From NCBI GenBank assembly GCA_029062165.1, contig JAIDQQ010000023.1:400468-464467 (forward strand): a stretch of DNA of 64,000 bases, written 5' to 3'. This DNA comes from Ruminococcus sp. Lineage in GTDB: Bacteria > Bacillota > Clostridia > Oscillospirales > Ruminococcaceae. Below, piece by piece: positions 25,186 through 33,401 of this stretch. Position 1 is the first letter of the stretch. Each line of letters begins with the position of its first letter. The position numbers and the translations under genes are program-made. The notes below the pieces were generated by a model. That model saw only the letters and a program-made list of their open reading frames with translations. It did not search any database and had not been told where the DNA came from.

Positions 25186-28100
25186 ATGCCTGTTATAAAC
25201 AGAATAAGATTTGTAAATATTTCATATGACAACAGAAATATAAAAGACTGTATTTTTGATATGTATAATGGTTGTGATGCCCTTATAAATCTTTCAAACG
25301 GTGGCGGAAAAAGCGTAATGGTACAGCTTATTTTCCAGCCTGTAATTCCGGGGGCATCACTCAGCGACAGGAATATTTTCAGCTATTTACCGAAAAATGA
25401 TACACCAATACATATCATGATTGAGTGGGTACTTGATAATACTGAACCGAAACAATATTATCTTACCGGTATATGTATGGGACTTAATAAAGAAAATCCG
25501 GCGGAAAAAGACGAACAGAATAATCTTTCATACCGTTATTTTACTTATACACATTCGTATACTGCCGGTAACGAATCCGATATTGAACACATACCTGTAA
25601 AGGAAGTCAAGGGAAAAACTACAGTAATATATAAATATGATACTGTTTTTGAAAAAATAAAATCATTAAGCCGTACGGTACAGGATTTCAGATTTTTTAC
25701 AAGAAGCAGATTAAGCGAATACGAAGAAAATTTATCACAGCACAGAATTTACAGGAGTGAGTGGGAATTACTTAAAAAGATAAATCAGGTAGAGGGCGGA
25801 CTTATTAACAGTTTTGAAAAGTACAGGACATCTGACGAACTTTTTGACCATTGGATTTTAAAGACAGTCAGCGATAATTTACAGGCAGGAAGAAAATATT
25901 TAATAGAATGTATCACCGAACTTGTCAAGCCCATGATTAAGGAAAATGATAATTTATATGAAAAAGAATTATTTGAAAAACTTCTCACTGATGTGAATAA
26001 TTTCAATAATAATTTCAATGACTACTGTAATGTACTCGATACAAGCAGAGAAAAGGAACGTTTTCTTGCGGGAGTACTTAAATATACACGTTCTGAACAA
26101 CAACGTGCGGAAAAAAGTATGGAGCAGGCTTTAAAAATTCAGGAAAAATGCAGAGAAGAAGAATTACATATTGACATTGAAGAACTTTCGGAAAGTATAA
26201 AAAATTCGTATGATAAAATTCAGGAAACTGAAAAGAATATCACGGAAACAGAAGAAAAATTATCCGTACTAAAAAAAACGTACGAAGAAAACGAATATAA
26301 TTACAGATGTATGCAGGCATCTGAATATTACTGTGAAATAAAGAAATATGAAAACAATCTTAATGCTGAACGAAGTATTATTGAAACTCTTGAAAAAGGT
26401 CAGCAGACAATACGCATACGGAATATAGGATTTACTCTTAACAGGAAATATTCTGATAAAATCGTTGACTATGATAAAAAACTGTCTGAATATAAATATC
26501 AGATAAATGAAATCGGAAAACAGATAAAAGATTCAGTAAATCGGAAAAAAATACTTGAAAATGAAAAAAACGGTCTTGAAAGAAGTATCGCCATACTACA
26601 GAACAACAATGAAAAATTTTCCGAAGAAAGAAAAAAATACAGGGAAAATTTAGGAGAACTTCCGCAACGTGACATTACAGGAAATCTTATAACTGAAAGC
26701 GTTGTACAGATAGGAAATAATCTTGAAAATGCCTTGAAATCCGCACAGACCGGAATAAAAAATCTCGATACTGAAAAAAAAGATACGGAAAATAAAATCG
26801 TAAAATATAACGCTGATACAAAAAAACTCCGTAAAGACATTGAAGAAATCCGACAGTGTCTGATAAAAGCAGAAATAAAATACAATAACTGCCTTAAACA
26901 GACAGATTCCGTAAAAAATATACTTGCGGAATATGAAATAAATGAAAGATATTTATTTGAAAAAGAAAACAATATAAACATCATAAACGAAAAAATAACC
27001 GGATTCAAGGGAAAATCGGAAGAAATAAAACGTATATTGAATTATAAGTCTGAACTGCTTGAAAAGTTTCGGAAAAAACAGCTTCATATTTCGAGGGAGT
27101 TTGCGGATATTCTGGAGAAAAACGTCATTGAATATCAGACAGGCGAGGACTTTCTTTCAAACCAGCCCCCTGAATATTTTGAATATCTTGTAAAAGTCAA
27201 TCCGATGCTTCCGTACTGTTTCATAGTCAGTGACGGTGATGCTGATAAAGTCATAGATATAAATGAAGATTTTTCAGTTGACAGAGTATGTCCGGTAATC
27301 CGGAAAAGTAGTATAGAAAAATCATTTTCGGATAAAGATATACATTTTTACAGCCTGTTTAACCGTAAGAGTATATGCCGTGAGACCAAGGAGAATTACG
27401 GCGAATATCTCGAAAATGAAATAAAGGAACTCAAAGAAAGAGATTTATATTTTGAATGTAAAATTAACAGATGTCGTTCACATCTTGATATGATAGAAAA
27501 ATTCAGTTATACGGCGGAAGAATACAGACTACTTGCAACCGAGGTTGAGAATAACAAAAAACAACTTGAAAATCTGCAACAGGAACTGTCGGCTAAAGAG
27601 ACAGTTACGGAAAATTTAAGGAAAAAATGCCTTGAAATTACGGAAAATATATCCGAAGCAAGAAACAGTATTAGAAAAGCAGAAAATAAAATAAATTTGT
27701 TTAATGAGTATATCAGACGGGAAGAAAAGAATATCGCTGAAACAGAAGAACGATACTCACAGGAAGAAAAAGTCGTTGAGATAAGAAATAAAATTGAAAT
27801 TATTTCCGGAGATATAGAAAATTTCCGTCAGGATAAGGAAGAAAAATCACGTAAAATGACAGATACGGAATATAACAGAAAAGAATGTAGAAAGAAATCT
27901 GTAAAATATTCTGCATATAACTCCGGTGAGTTTATCGACGCACCCGAACAACAGCTTGAAAAAGAATATGAGGAACTTTCTTCCGAAACAAGCAGACAGC
28001 TTGCGGAACACAGAAGAATATGTGAAGAGATGTCAGAAAAAATAACCATAAACAAAAACAGACTTGATAAATTTTATCCTGAACTTTCCGAAAGTGATTA

Positions 28101-29529
28101 CAACATTGAATATAATGAAGACATTCTTTTAAATCTTGAAAAGAAATCTAAAGACAGCGAAAAACTTCTCAATGAGACCAATGCGGAAATTACTGTCCTT
28201 AAAGGGAATTTACGTTCATATACGGAAACATATAAAAGAGAGTTTAAAAAACTTAAACGTTATGACTTGACTGAACGTCTTTCGGATAATGAGATTACAG
28301 GAAATTATTCTGTACGTCGTGAAAAGTGTATTGAAGAAAAGAAATCCGCTGAAATAGCTGAAAGAAATTTCCGTAATGAAGAACGTATTTTATCGGGAAG
28401 AATAAACGGACTTGAAAAAATTGTACCGTCCGGACTGGTAGAAAGTAATGACATACTCCCGAAGGAGCAGGTAATTGATATTGATTACGAAAGAAAAGAA
28501 ACTGAACGTCTTAAAACAGATGTTCTTGAAAAAATGCGGAATATGAAAAAACTTTATGAAAATATCAGAAAATCGTATGAAAATATCAATGACCCTGTAA
28601 TAAATAAAGTCATTGAACATATGGATTTCCATGATTATGAATCATATGACGAATGTTTCCATTTATATAACGAACTCCGTGAAACCGCTGACAGAATCAA
28701 CGACGAAATAAAAATGTTATCTTCCAGACTGGACGGTATAAAAGACAATGTACATCATATAACTAAGCATATTTACGAACACGCCGAAACGCTTTACGAA
28801 AAAATAACAGGTATTTTCAATAATTCCTATGCAAATATTCAGGGAAACAGAAGACACAGGATAATGAGTATAAATATTCCTCCGAATCCCGACAGACAAG
28901 CGGAAAACAGAATAGCAGATTTTGTAAACAATGAACTTTTAAAGATAAGAAACAATGCCGTAAAGGAAAATTATGATGATATCCGGTTACAGAAAGAAAT
29001 AAGCAAAGCATTTTCAGACCGCATAATAATAAATGTTTTTACCGATATGAGTACATATAAGATAAAAGTATATAAAGTCTGTGAAAATTCCGTCAACAGC
29101 GGATTGAAATTATGGGAAGAAAAACATTCTGGTGGTGAAAGATTCATTACATATTTCACAGTTTTTTCGGCACTTACGGCATATGCACGTATGGCATCTT
29201 CCGGCGAAAGTAATGAAACAGTAAATTCGGTATTTTTAAGTGATAATCCGTTTGGTGCGACGTCCTCACCGCATTTGCTTGACGCTCTTGCAGTAGTGAA
29301 AAGTAAATATAATCTACAACTTATATGTTTCACCGCACTGGAGCAGAGTTCCATTACCAAAAATTTTGACCTTATCTATCAGCTTACAATGAGACCGGCA
29401 GTACATAGTAACAAATCATTTCTTGAAATCAGTGATGTAATAAGAAACAATGACGAAATATCCGCCGACAGTAATCTTGAATTTATTTCAGTCCGGAATC
29501 AGATGAGTTTGTTTGACGAATCGGAATAA
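25186..29529 (+). CDS. jetC: Wadjet protein JetC (MukB-like SMC ATPase)
   Basis: A 1447-residue SMC-type ATPase. Walker A is NLSNGGGKSVMVQ (about residues 35-47); the ABC signature is HSGGERF (about 1313-1319); Walker B is VFLSDNPFG (Asp about 1352). Two long Glu/Lys-rich coiled-coil arms (about 300-640 and 750-1130) flank a globular hinge-like segment (about 650-740, NPMLPYCFIVSDGDADKVIDI). With JetA and JetB it should extrude plasmid DNA for cleavage by JetD. The residue after the Walker B Asp is Asn, not the usual Glu. The gene is intact with AAGGAGAG 5' and is the last of the operon. Confidence 0.92.
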   Translation: MPVINRIRFVNISYDNRNIKDCIFDMYNGCDALINLSNGGGKSVMVQLIFQPVIPGASLSDRNIFSYLPKNDTPIHIMIEWVLDNTEPKQYYLTGICMGLNKENPAEKDEQNNLSYRYFTYTHSYTAGNESDIEHIPVKEVKGKTTVIYKYDTVFEKIKSLSRTVQDFRFFTRSRLSEYEENLSQHRIYRSEWELLKKINQVEGGLINSFEKYRTSDELFDHWILKTVSDNLQAGRKYLIECITELVKPMIKENDNLYEKELFEKLLTDVNNFNNNFNDYCNVLDTSREKERFLAGVLKYTRSEQQRAEKSMEQALKIQEKCREEELHIDIEELSESIKNSYDKIQETEKNITETEEKLSVLKKTYEENEYNYRCMQASEYYCEIKKYENNLNAERSIIETLEKGQQTIRIRNIGFTLNRKYSDKIVDYDKKLSEYKYQINEIGKQIKDSVNRKKILENEKNGLERSIAILQNNNEKFSEERKKYRENLGELPQRDITGNLITESVVQIGNNLENALKSAQTGIKNLDTEKKDTENKIVKYNADTKKLRKDIEEIRQCLIKAEIKYNNCLKQTDSVKNILAEYEINERYLFEKENNINIINEKITGFKGKSEEIKRILNYKSELLEKFRKKQLHISREFADILEKNVIEYQTGEDFLSNQPPEYFEYLVKVNPMLPYCFIVSDGDADKVIDINEDFSVDRVCPVIRKSSIEKSFSDKDIHFYSLFNRKSICRETKENYGEYLENEIKELKERDLYFECKINRCRSHLDMIEKFSYTAEEYRLLATEVENNKKQLENLQQELSAKETVTENLRKKCLEITENISEARNSIRKAENKINLFNEYIRREEKNIAETEERYSQEEKVVEIRNKIEIISGDIENFRQDKEEKSRKMTDTEYNRKECRKKSVKYSAYNSGEFIDAPEQQLEKEYEELSSETSRQLAEHRRICEEMSEKITINKNRLDKFYPELSESDYNIEYNEDILLNLEKKSKDSEKLLNETNAEITVLKGNLRSYTETYKREFKKLKRYDLTERLSDNEITGNYSVRREKCIEEKKSAEIAERNFRNEERILSGRINGLEKIVPSGLVESNDILPKEQVIDIDYERKETERLKTDVLEKMRNMKKLYENIRKSYENINDPVINKVIEHMDFHDYESYDECFHLYNELRETADRINDEIKMLSSRLDGIKDNVHHITKHIYEHAETLYEKITGIFNNSYANIQGNRRHRIMSINIPPNPDRQAENRIADFVNNELLKIRNNAVKENYDDIRLQKEISKAFSDRIIINVFTDMSTYKIKVYKVCENSVNSGLKLWEEKHSGGERFITYFTVFSALTAYARMASSGESNETVNSVFLSDNPFGATSSPHLLDALAVVKSKYNLQLICFTALEQSSITKNFDLIYQLTMRPAVHSNKSFLEISDVIRNNDEISADSNLEFISVRNQMSLFDESE

Positions 29530-29532
29530 TAA

Positions 29533-29560
29533 AAAAAATCCCCTGTCATACAGGGGATTT
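29533..29560. terminator. Shared bidirectional terminator of jetC and the micropeptide unit
   Basis: AATCCCCTGT pairs with ACAGGGGATT around CAT. The plus strand has only three or four T after the stem, while the minus strand reads into eight T, so it is strongest for the micropeptide transcript. Confidence 0.85.
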
Positions 29561-29567
29561 ACAGGCA

Positions 29568-29627
29568 TTAACAGCCACAGTTTTTGAGAAGATTGCAGAT
29601 AAACTTCATGATTTCGTTACAGCACAT
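29568..29627 (-). CDS. Cysteine-rich 19-residue micropeptide, copy 1
   Basis: Encodes MCCNEIMKFICNLLKNCGC. Five Cys (2, 3, 11, 17, 19) and a central amphipathic hydrophobic stretch. A perfect AGGAGG lies 9 bases before the ATG. It is nearly the same as copy 2 just upstream: all five Cys, the Asn, Glu, Lys and Gly positions are kept, and the differences are hydrophobic swaps. Duplication with conserved chemistry and separate ribosome sites argues that it is translated. It could be a metal-binding, signalling or membrane-active peptide. I know no named family for it. Confidence 0.7.
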   Translation of the reverse strand: MCCNEIMKFICNLLKNCGC

Positions 29628-29665
29628 ACTTCTGAACCTCCTTTATGTAAGATTTTCCGGATAAA

Positions 29666-29725
29666 TCAGCATCCGCAGTTCTTGAAAAGATTGCAGATAA
29701 GCTTGAAAAGTTCGTTACAACACAT
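29666..29725 (-). CDS. Cysteine-rich 19-residue micropeptide, copy 2
   Basis: Encodes MCCNELFKLICNLFKNCGC, with AGGAGG 10 bases upstream. Compared with copy 1, only residues 6, 7, 9 and 14 differ (Ile/Leu, Met/Phe, Phe/Leu, Leu/Phe). It is the first gene of a two-peptide unit: promoter at 29769-29797, this peptide, 38 bases, copy 1, then the shared terminator; the whole transcript is about 200-230 nt. It lies convergent to the Wadjet operon and downstream of tspO on the same strand. Confidence 0.7.
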   Translation of the reverse strand: MCCNELFKLICNLFKNCGC

Positions 29726-29768
29726 ACCGCCGTACCTCCTTATGTAATTTCCCTCTTGGGATATTTAT

Positions 29769-29797
29769 ATTATAGCACGGCATTTTCAGAAAATCAA
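29769..29797 (-). promoter_or_regulatory. Promoter of the micropeptide unit
   Basis: On the minus strand: TTGATT, exact 17-bp spacer, perfect TATAAT, about 43 bases before copy 2. It is 23 bases past the tspO stop, giving the peptides their own transcript. Confidence 0.75.
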
Positions 29798-29819
29798 TAC
29801 AAAAATAATGTCAGAAAAA

Positions 29820-30278
29820 TTAGTTTATTATGCATATTGCTATGGAAAGATATGTAGCAAAACCACACCATAACAGATACGGAACATTCAGACCGGCTGA
29901 AATTTTCCGTACCCGACAGAACTGAATCATCATAATCCCGACGAGTATCAGAAGTATCACTGCAAGTATGGCGGAAATTGTCAGCATACGATATCGGAAA
30001 AAAACTATACTCCACAGAAAATTGACTGCAAGCTGTATGTTATAGATTTTAAGGGAGTAATTTTTTCCGGAAGTGCTTACTAGATATGCGGATATTCCCA
30101 TAAGAGCGTAAAGGATAGCCCATACTACCGGAAAAACTATCGCCGGTGGTGACAGTGGTGGCTGTACGATTTCCGAATAGAACACTGAAAAATCACCGGC
30201 AAAAAGTGCCGACAATGCCCCGATAAGTTCGGCACTCACGACAAAAATAAGTAAATCGGTCAGACTGAATTTTTTCAT
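29820..30278 (-). CDS. tspO: TspO/MBR family membrane protein
   Basis: A 152-residue protein with five membrane helices, of the translocator protein/peripheral benzodiazepine receptor family that binds porphyrins and cholesterol-like ligands. Diagnostic segments: PPLSPPAIVFPVVWAILYALMGISAYL (helices 1-2) and NIQLAVNFLWSIVFFRY. Family members are usually Trp-rich; this one has few Trp. Its cellular role in an anaerobe is unknown. AAGGAG precedes the ATG. It follows the phosphoesterase gene by 54 bases on the same strand. Confidence 0.88.
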   Translation of the reverse strand: MKKFSLTDLLIFVVSAELIGALSALFAGDFSVFYSEIVQPPLSPPAIVFPVVWAILYALMGISAYLVSTSGKNYSLKIYNIQLAVNFLWSIVFFRYRMLTISAILAVILLILVGIMMIQFCRVRKISAGLNVPYLLWCGFATYLSIAICIIN

Positions 30279-30332
30279 TGGATACTCCTTATATATAATA
30301 TATCAGATAATATTCAGGAGTACCGGAAAATA

Positions 30333-30998
30333 TTACTTTAAGGGATGTAACTTACTGAAAACCGCATAGAATTTTATGGGAATATGCCTGTCAACGTGAC
30401 ATTTTCCGAAAAACCACTTTTCATACTGACAGGTTTTAATAAGTTCCTCGAAAAATGCATGGACTTCTATTTTCTGAAGAACATCATCTTTGAGACAGTC
30501 TTTCAGCGATGCTGGTGGTTCGTGCGTTACTATATAGTCGACGACGTTGTAATTTTCGTGCAGATTATGTAAAGCACTGGTAATTTCCTCGTGGGTAGGC
30601 TGTTCACGTTCCCACCAGTTTTTACTGTCATACCGGAACTCATAATCATGACTATGTCCGCCACCGAAAGCAAAAATTTTTTTGTTTTCGATTGTAAAAA
30701 TTTCGCCACGCATAAGATGTACGATATTTCCGGCGATTCTGTGAATTTTACCGCCGTTCCATATTTCCACCGGAAATGATTCAAGCAAATCAAAATTTTC
30801 GTGACAGCCATCAATAAAAGCTATGGTATAATCTTTTGCGGAAAGTTTTTTCAGTATGTTTTTTTCATTTTTTGAACCGTCCCATATAAAACCGAAGTCA
30901 CCGCATATAATAAGAGTATCGCCCTTATGAATTTTTCTGAAATCGGCTGTTCTGAAGCGTTCAATATCGCCGTGTGTATCGCCTGTTATGTAAATCAT
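30333..30998 (-). CDS. Calcineurin-like metallophosphoesterase
   Basis: A 221-residue cytoplasmic enzyme. Metal-binding motifs run in order: GDTHGDIER (residues 6-14), ICGDFGFIWDG, IDGCHENFDLL (replacing GNHD/E), GGGHSHD, and YIVTHEPP. The late FFGKCHVDRHI replaces the usual GHxH. Substrate unknown; similar proteins are often annotated as YfcE- or ApaH-like phosphoesterases. It is first in a minus-strand pair with tspO. Confidence 0.85.
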   Translation of the reverse strand: MIYITGDTHGDIERFRTADFRKIHKGDTLIICGDFGFIWDGSKNEKNILKKLSAKDYTIAFIDGCHENFDLLESFPVEIWNGGKIHRIAGNIVHLMRGEIFTIENKKIFAFGGGHSHDYEFRYDSKNWWEREQPTHEEITSALHNLHENYNVVDYIVTHEPPASLKDCLKDDVLQKIEVHAFFEELIKTCQYEKWFFGKCHVDRHIPIKFYAVFSKLHPLK

Positions 30999-31027
30999 TT
31001 ATAATATACCTCCGTTTCTGTAAATAT

Positions 31028-31056
31028 ATTCTATCATATTTTTTCTTTTACGTAAA
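31028..31056 (-). promoter_or_regulatory. Promoter of the phosphoesterase-tspO unit
   Basis: On the minus strand: TTTACG, 17-bp spacer, TAGAAT, 30 bases before the ATG; CGGAGGT ribosome site follows. Confidence 0.6.
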
Positions 31057-31082
31057 GCAGAAAAATTTTTTTTAAAAAGGTC

Positions 31083-31111
31083 TTTAAAAATGAAAAATTA
31101 TCTGTTATAAT
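31083..31111 (+). promoter_or_regulatory. Promoter of the PBP-like gene
   Basis: TTTAAA, 17-bp spacer, perfect TATAAT with a TG extended -10 (TGTTATAAT). Confidence 0.65.
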
Positions 31112-31151
31112 ATATGTATCAGAAATTTCTAAAAAAAGTAAAGGAGTAAGT

Positions 31152-32540
31152 ATGAAAAAATTTCTATCTGCACTGACGGCAATTTTGATGACACTGCCGT
31201 TTCTATGCGTTCCGAAGGCGGACGCAGTCAACTTTACACTGAAAACAACTCTCCAGAGTGAATCAGTTGTACTTGTGAATCTCGATAATAACATGATAAT
31301 CAATGAAAAAAATGCAGATGTCCGGCAGATGCCCGGACCGTTGGTAAATATCATGACGGCAGTTGTAGTACTCGAAAACTGTCAGAATATAAATCAGGAA
31401 ATAATGATTGAAGAAGAAGTATGCAATGCCATATATGATACGGAATATCCCGACGACATACGCCTTGCCGATATGTACGTTGAAGACCGTTTCACCGTCA
31501 CTGACCTGCTCTACGCTATGATGCTTACATCTTCAATGGAAGCCTCACAGACACTTGCATATTACGTCGGCGGAAGTAATGTAGATAATTTTGTAAACCT
31601 AATGAATCAGAAAGCCGAGGAATTAGGGCTTGAAAATACACATTTCACGAATCCCACCGGACTTTATGACGAAAATCAATATACTTCCGCACAGGATATG
31701 GCAAAATTAACACAGTATGCCCTTAACGTTTCAATTTTTGAACAGATAGCTACAACTTATACGTATAAACCAACCGTTCCGAACAATGTAAACCATGAAG
31801 ATTTCAATGAATGGTACTGGAATCACTCAAATGAAATGATGAATCCCGAAAGCGAATATTACTATAATTCCGCAAAAGGTATAAAAACCGCTAATCTTCA
31901 GGAATACGGACGTAATATAATAGCAATCGCAAGCAAGGACGGTAATAATTATCTTGCAGTACTTCTCAAATCGCCTATGACTGACGAGTGGGGAAATCAG
32001 ATATATTCCCATATTGAAGACGCCATGACTATTTTTGACTGGGCATTTACACATCTTTCGTATCAGGTACTGCTGGCAGATACGGCGGAAGTAGGTGAAC
32101 TGCCTGTTGAACTTGCTTCCGGAAATGATTATGTTCTGGCACGTCCGAAAAATGAAGTAACAATGTTATGGTACGACGAAATAGACGTAGCTGTAGTAAA
32201 CAAGTATGATATAAAATGGTATAATAAATTTCTGTATGCACCGGTAAAAAAAGGAGACCCACTCGGAGAAGTGACATTGAAGTATAACGGCGAAGAACTC
32301 GGCACAGTTGAATTGGTGGCGGTATCAGACGTTGAACGTTCCACATCAAAGTATAATCTTTATGCGGTAAAACAGTTTATAAGCTCAAAATGGTTCAGGA
32401 ATACCCTTATAGTATCAATACTGTTATGTGTTATATATATAATAGTATGCATATACTGTTATGTCATCTACAGAAACAGAAAGAGAGAAGAAGACGCAAA
32501 GCGTCGGGCTACAAGAAGAAGACTGAATCAGGAAGAATAA
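31152..32540 (+). CDS. D-alanyl-D-alanine carboxypeptidase-like protein, catalytic motifs lost
   Basis: A 462-residue protein with a signal peptide (residues 1-25, …VPKADA), a peptidase S11/PBP5-like fold, a beta-rich C-terminal domain, one membrane helix (about 410-435) and a very basic cytoplasmic tail. The family framework is clear (NIMTAVVVLEN; TDLLYAMMLTS; GLENTHFTNPTGL; TSAQDMAKLTQYAL). However, the three active-site motifs are gone: SxxK is P63-L-V-N66, SxN is S127-S-M129, and KTG is K245-T-A247. It should not acylate penicillin or cut D-Ala-D-Ala. The frame is intact and expression signals are good, so it is a pseudoenzyme rather than a pseudogene, perhaps a wall-binding or regulatory protein. 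Confidence 0.88.
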   Translation: MKKFLSALTAILMTLPFLCVPKADAVNFTLKTTLQSESVVLVNLDNNMIINEKNADVRQMPGPLVNIMTAVVVLENCQNINQEIMIEEEVCNAIYDTEYPDDIRLADMYVEDRFTVTDLLYAMMLTSSMEASQTLAYYVGGSNVDNFVNLMNQKAEELGLENTHFTNPTGLYDENQYTSAQDMAKLTQYALNVSIFEQIATTYTYKPTVPNNVNHEDFNEWYWNHSNEMMNPESEYYYNSAKGIKTANLQEYGRNIIAIASKDGNNYLAVLLKSPMTDEWGNQIYSHIEDAMTIFDWAFTHLSYQVLLADTAEVGELPVELASGNDYVLARPKNEVTMLWYDEIDVAVVNKYDIKWYNKFLYAPVKKGDPLGEVTLKYNGEELGTVELVAVSDVERSTSKYNLYAVKQFISSKWFRNTLIVSILLCVIYIIVCIYCYVIYRNRKREEDAKRRATRRRLNQEE

Positions 32541-32561
32541 TATTTCCGGTATTTCCATAGG

Positions 32562-32592
32562 AATGCCCTCTGTATTTCAGAGGGCATTTTTT
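32562..32592. terminator. Bidirectional terminator
   Basis: AATGCCCTCTG pairs with CAGAGGGCATT around TATTT, then six T; between the convergent PBP-like and amidase genes. Confidence 0.88.
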
Positions 32593-33330
32593 CTATATAT
32601 AGATAAATTCGCTACTTGAATAACCTATAGTTCCGTTATAGTTCACTACGTACCAGCCGTCAACCTGACCATTAATCATTACGGTTGCATCATTCGGGAT
32701 TGACCCTATCACAGCGGAAGAAATATCGGGTAATTTCCGGATATTCAGTCCTGAACCGTCAGTTATGACAGTACCCCACCGTACAGCAGTAGGAGCAACA
32801 AGAGGTATTCCGAAATAGTCGCATAATGACTGTGAAATATTTCTTGCAATAGTATCGAGATTATTTTTTAACCACGCCTCATCAGCATAATTGTCATGAT
32901 AGCCGAGTTCACACAGAACAGCTACAGCATTAGTGCGGAGAACCTCGCCGAGTGAGGAAGTCGGCACAGCACTGACTTTATCGGGAAGAGGGTATATACT
33001 TTTCAGATTATTGGCTATTATATTCGCAAGATATTCACTGTCACGACTTTTCGGAGCAAAATATATATCAATACCCCTTAACTTTCCGGCGAGATGTTCC
33101 GGACCGGCATTTGAATGGAGTGCAAGATGTACGTCATAATAAGCGGAATTTGAATCCTTTATCGCACCATTGACATTTCTTGTCGGGTCATTACGTACAA
33201 ACGCTATACCGCTTGCACGTAAATAAGGCTCTATCCTGTCCGCAAGGAGATTCATATAAAGTTCTTCATTGCCACTGGTAGCGTACTGATTCCATTCCTG
33301 AGTAGATGGGCTTAAAAATACCTTTGGCAT
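32593..33330 (-). CDS. N-acetylmuramoyl-L-alanine amidase with SH3b domain
   Basis: A 245-residue amidase_3-type zinc hydrolase (about 1-175) followed by a bacterial SH3 wall-binding domain (about 185-245, GSGLNIRKLPDISSAVIGSI). LALHSNAG has the zinc His and VLCELGYHDN the catalytic Glu. The usual first DPGHGG motif is replaced by LSPSTQEWN, as in a subfamily of clostridial and phage amidases. No signal peptide is seen, so export is uncertain; it could act at lysis or sporulation. AAAGGAA precedes the ATG. Confidence 0.83.
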   Translation of the reverse strand: MPKVFLSPSTQEWNQYATSGNEELYMNLLADRIEPYLRASGIAFVRNDPTRNVNGAIKDSNSAYYDVHLALHSNAGPEHLAGKLRGIDIYFAPKSRDSEYLANIIANNLKSIYPLPDKVSAVPTSSLGEVLRTNAVAVLCELGYHDNYADEAWLKNNLDTIARNISQSLCDYFGIPLVAPTAVRWGTVITDGSGLNIRKLPDISSAVIGSIPNDATVMINGQVDGWYVVNYNGTIGYSSSEFIYI

Positions 33331-33401
33331 AAAAAGACATTCCTTTCAGTAGATTGAGAAAATATATCTCATACTATTTTATGCCACAGACGGAATAAAT
33401 G

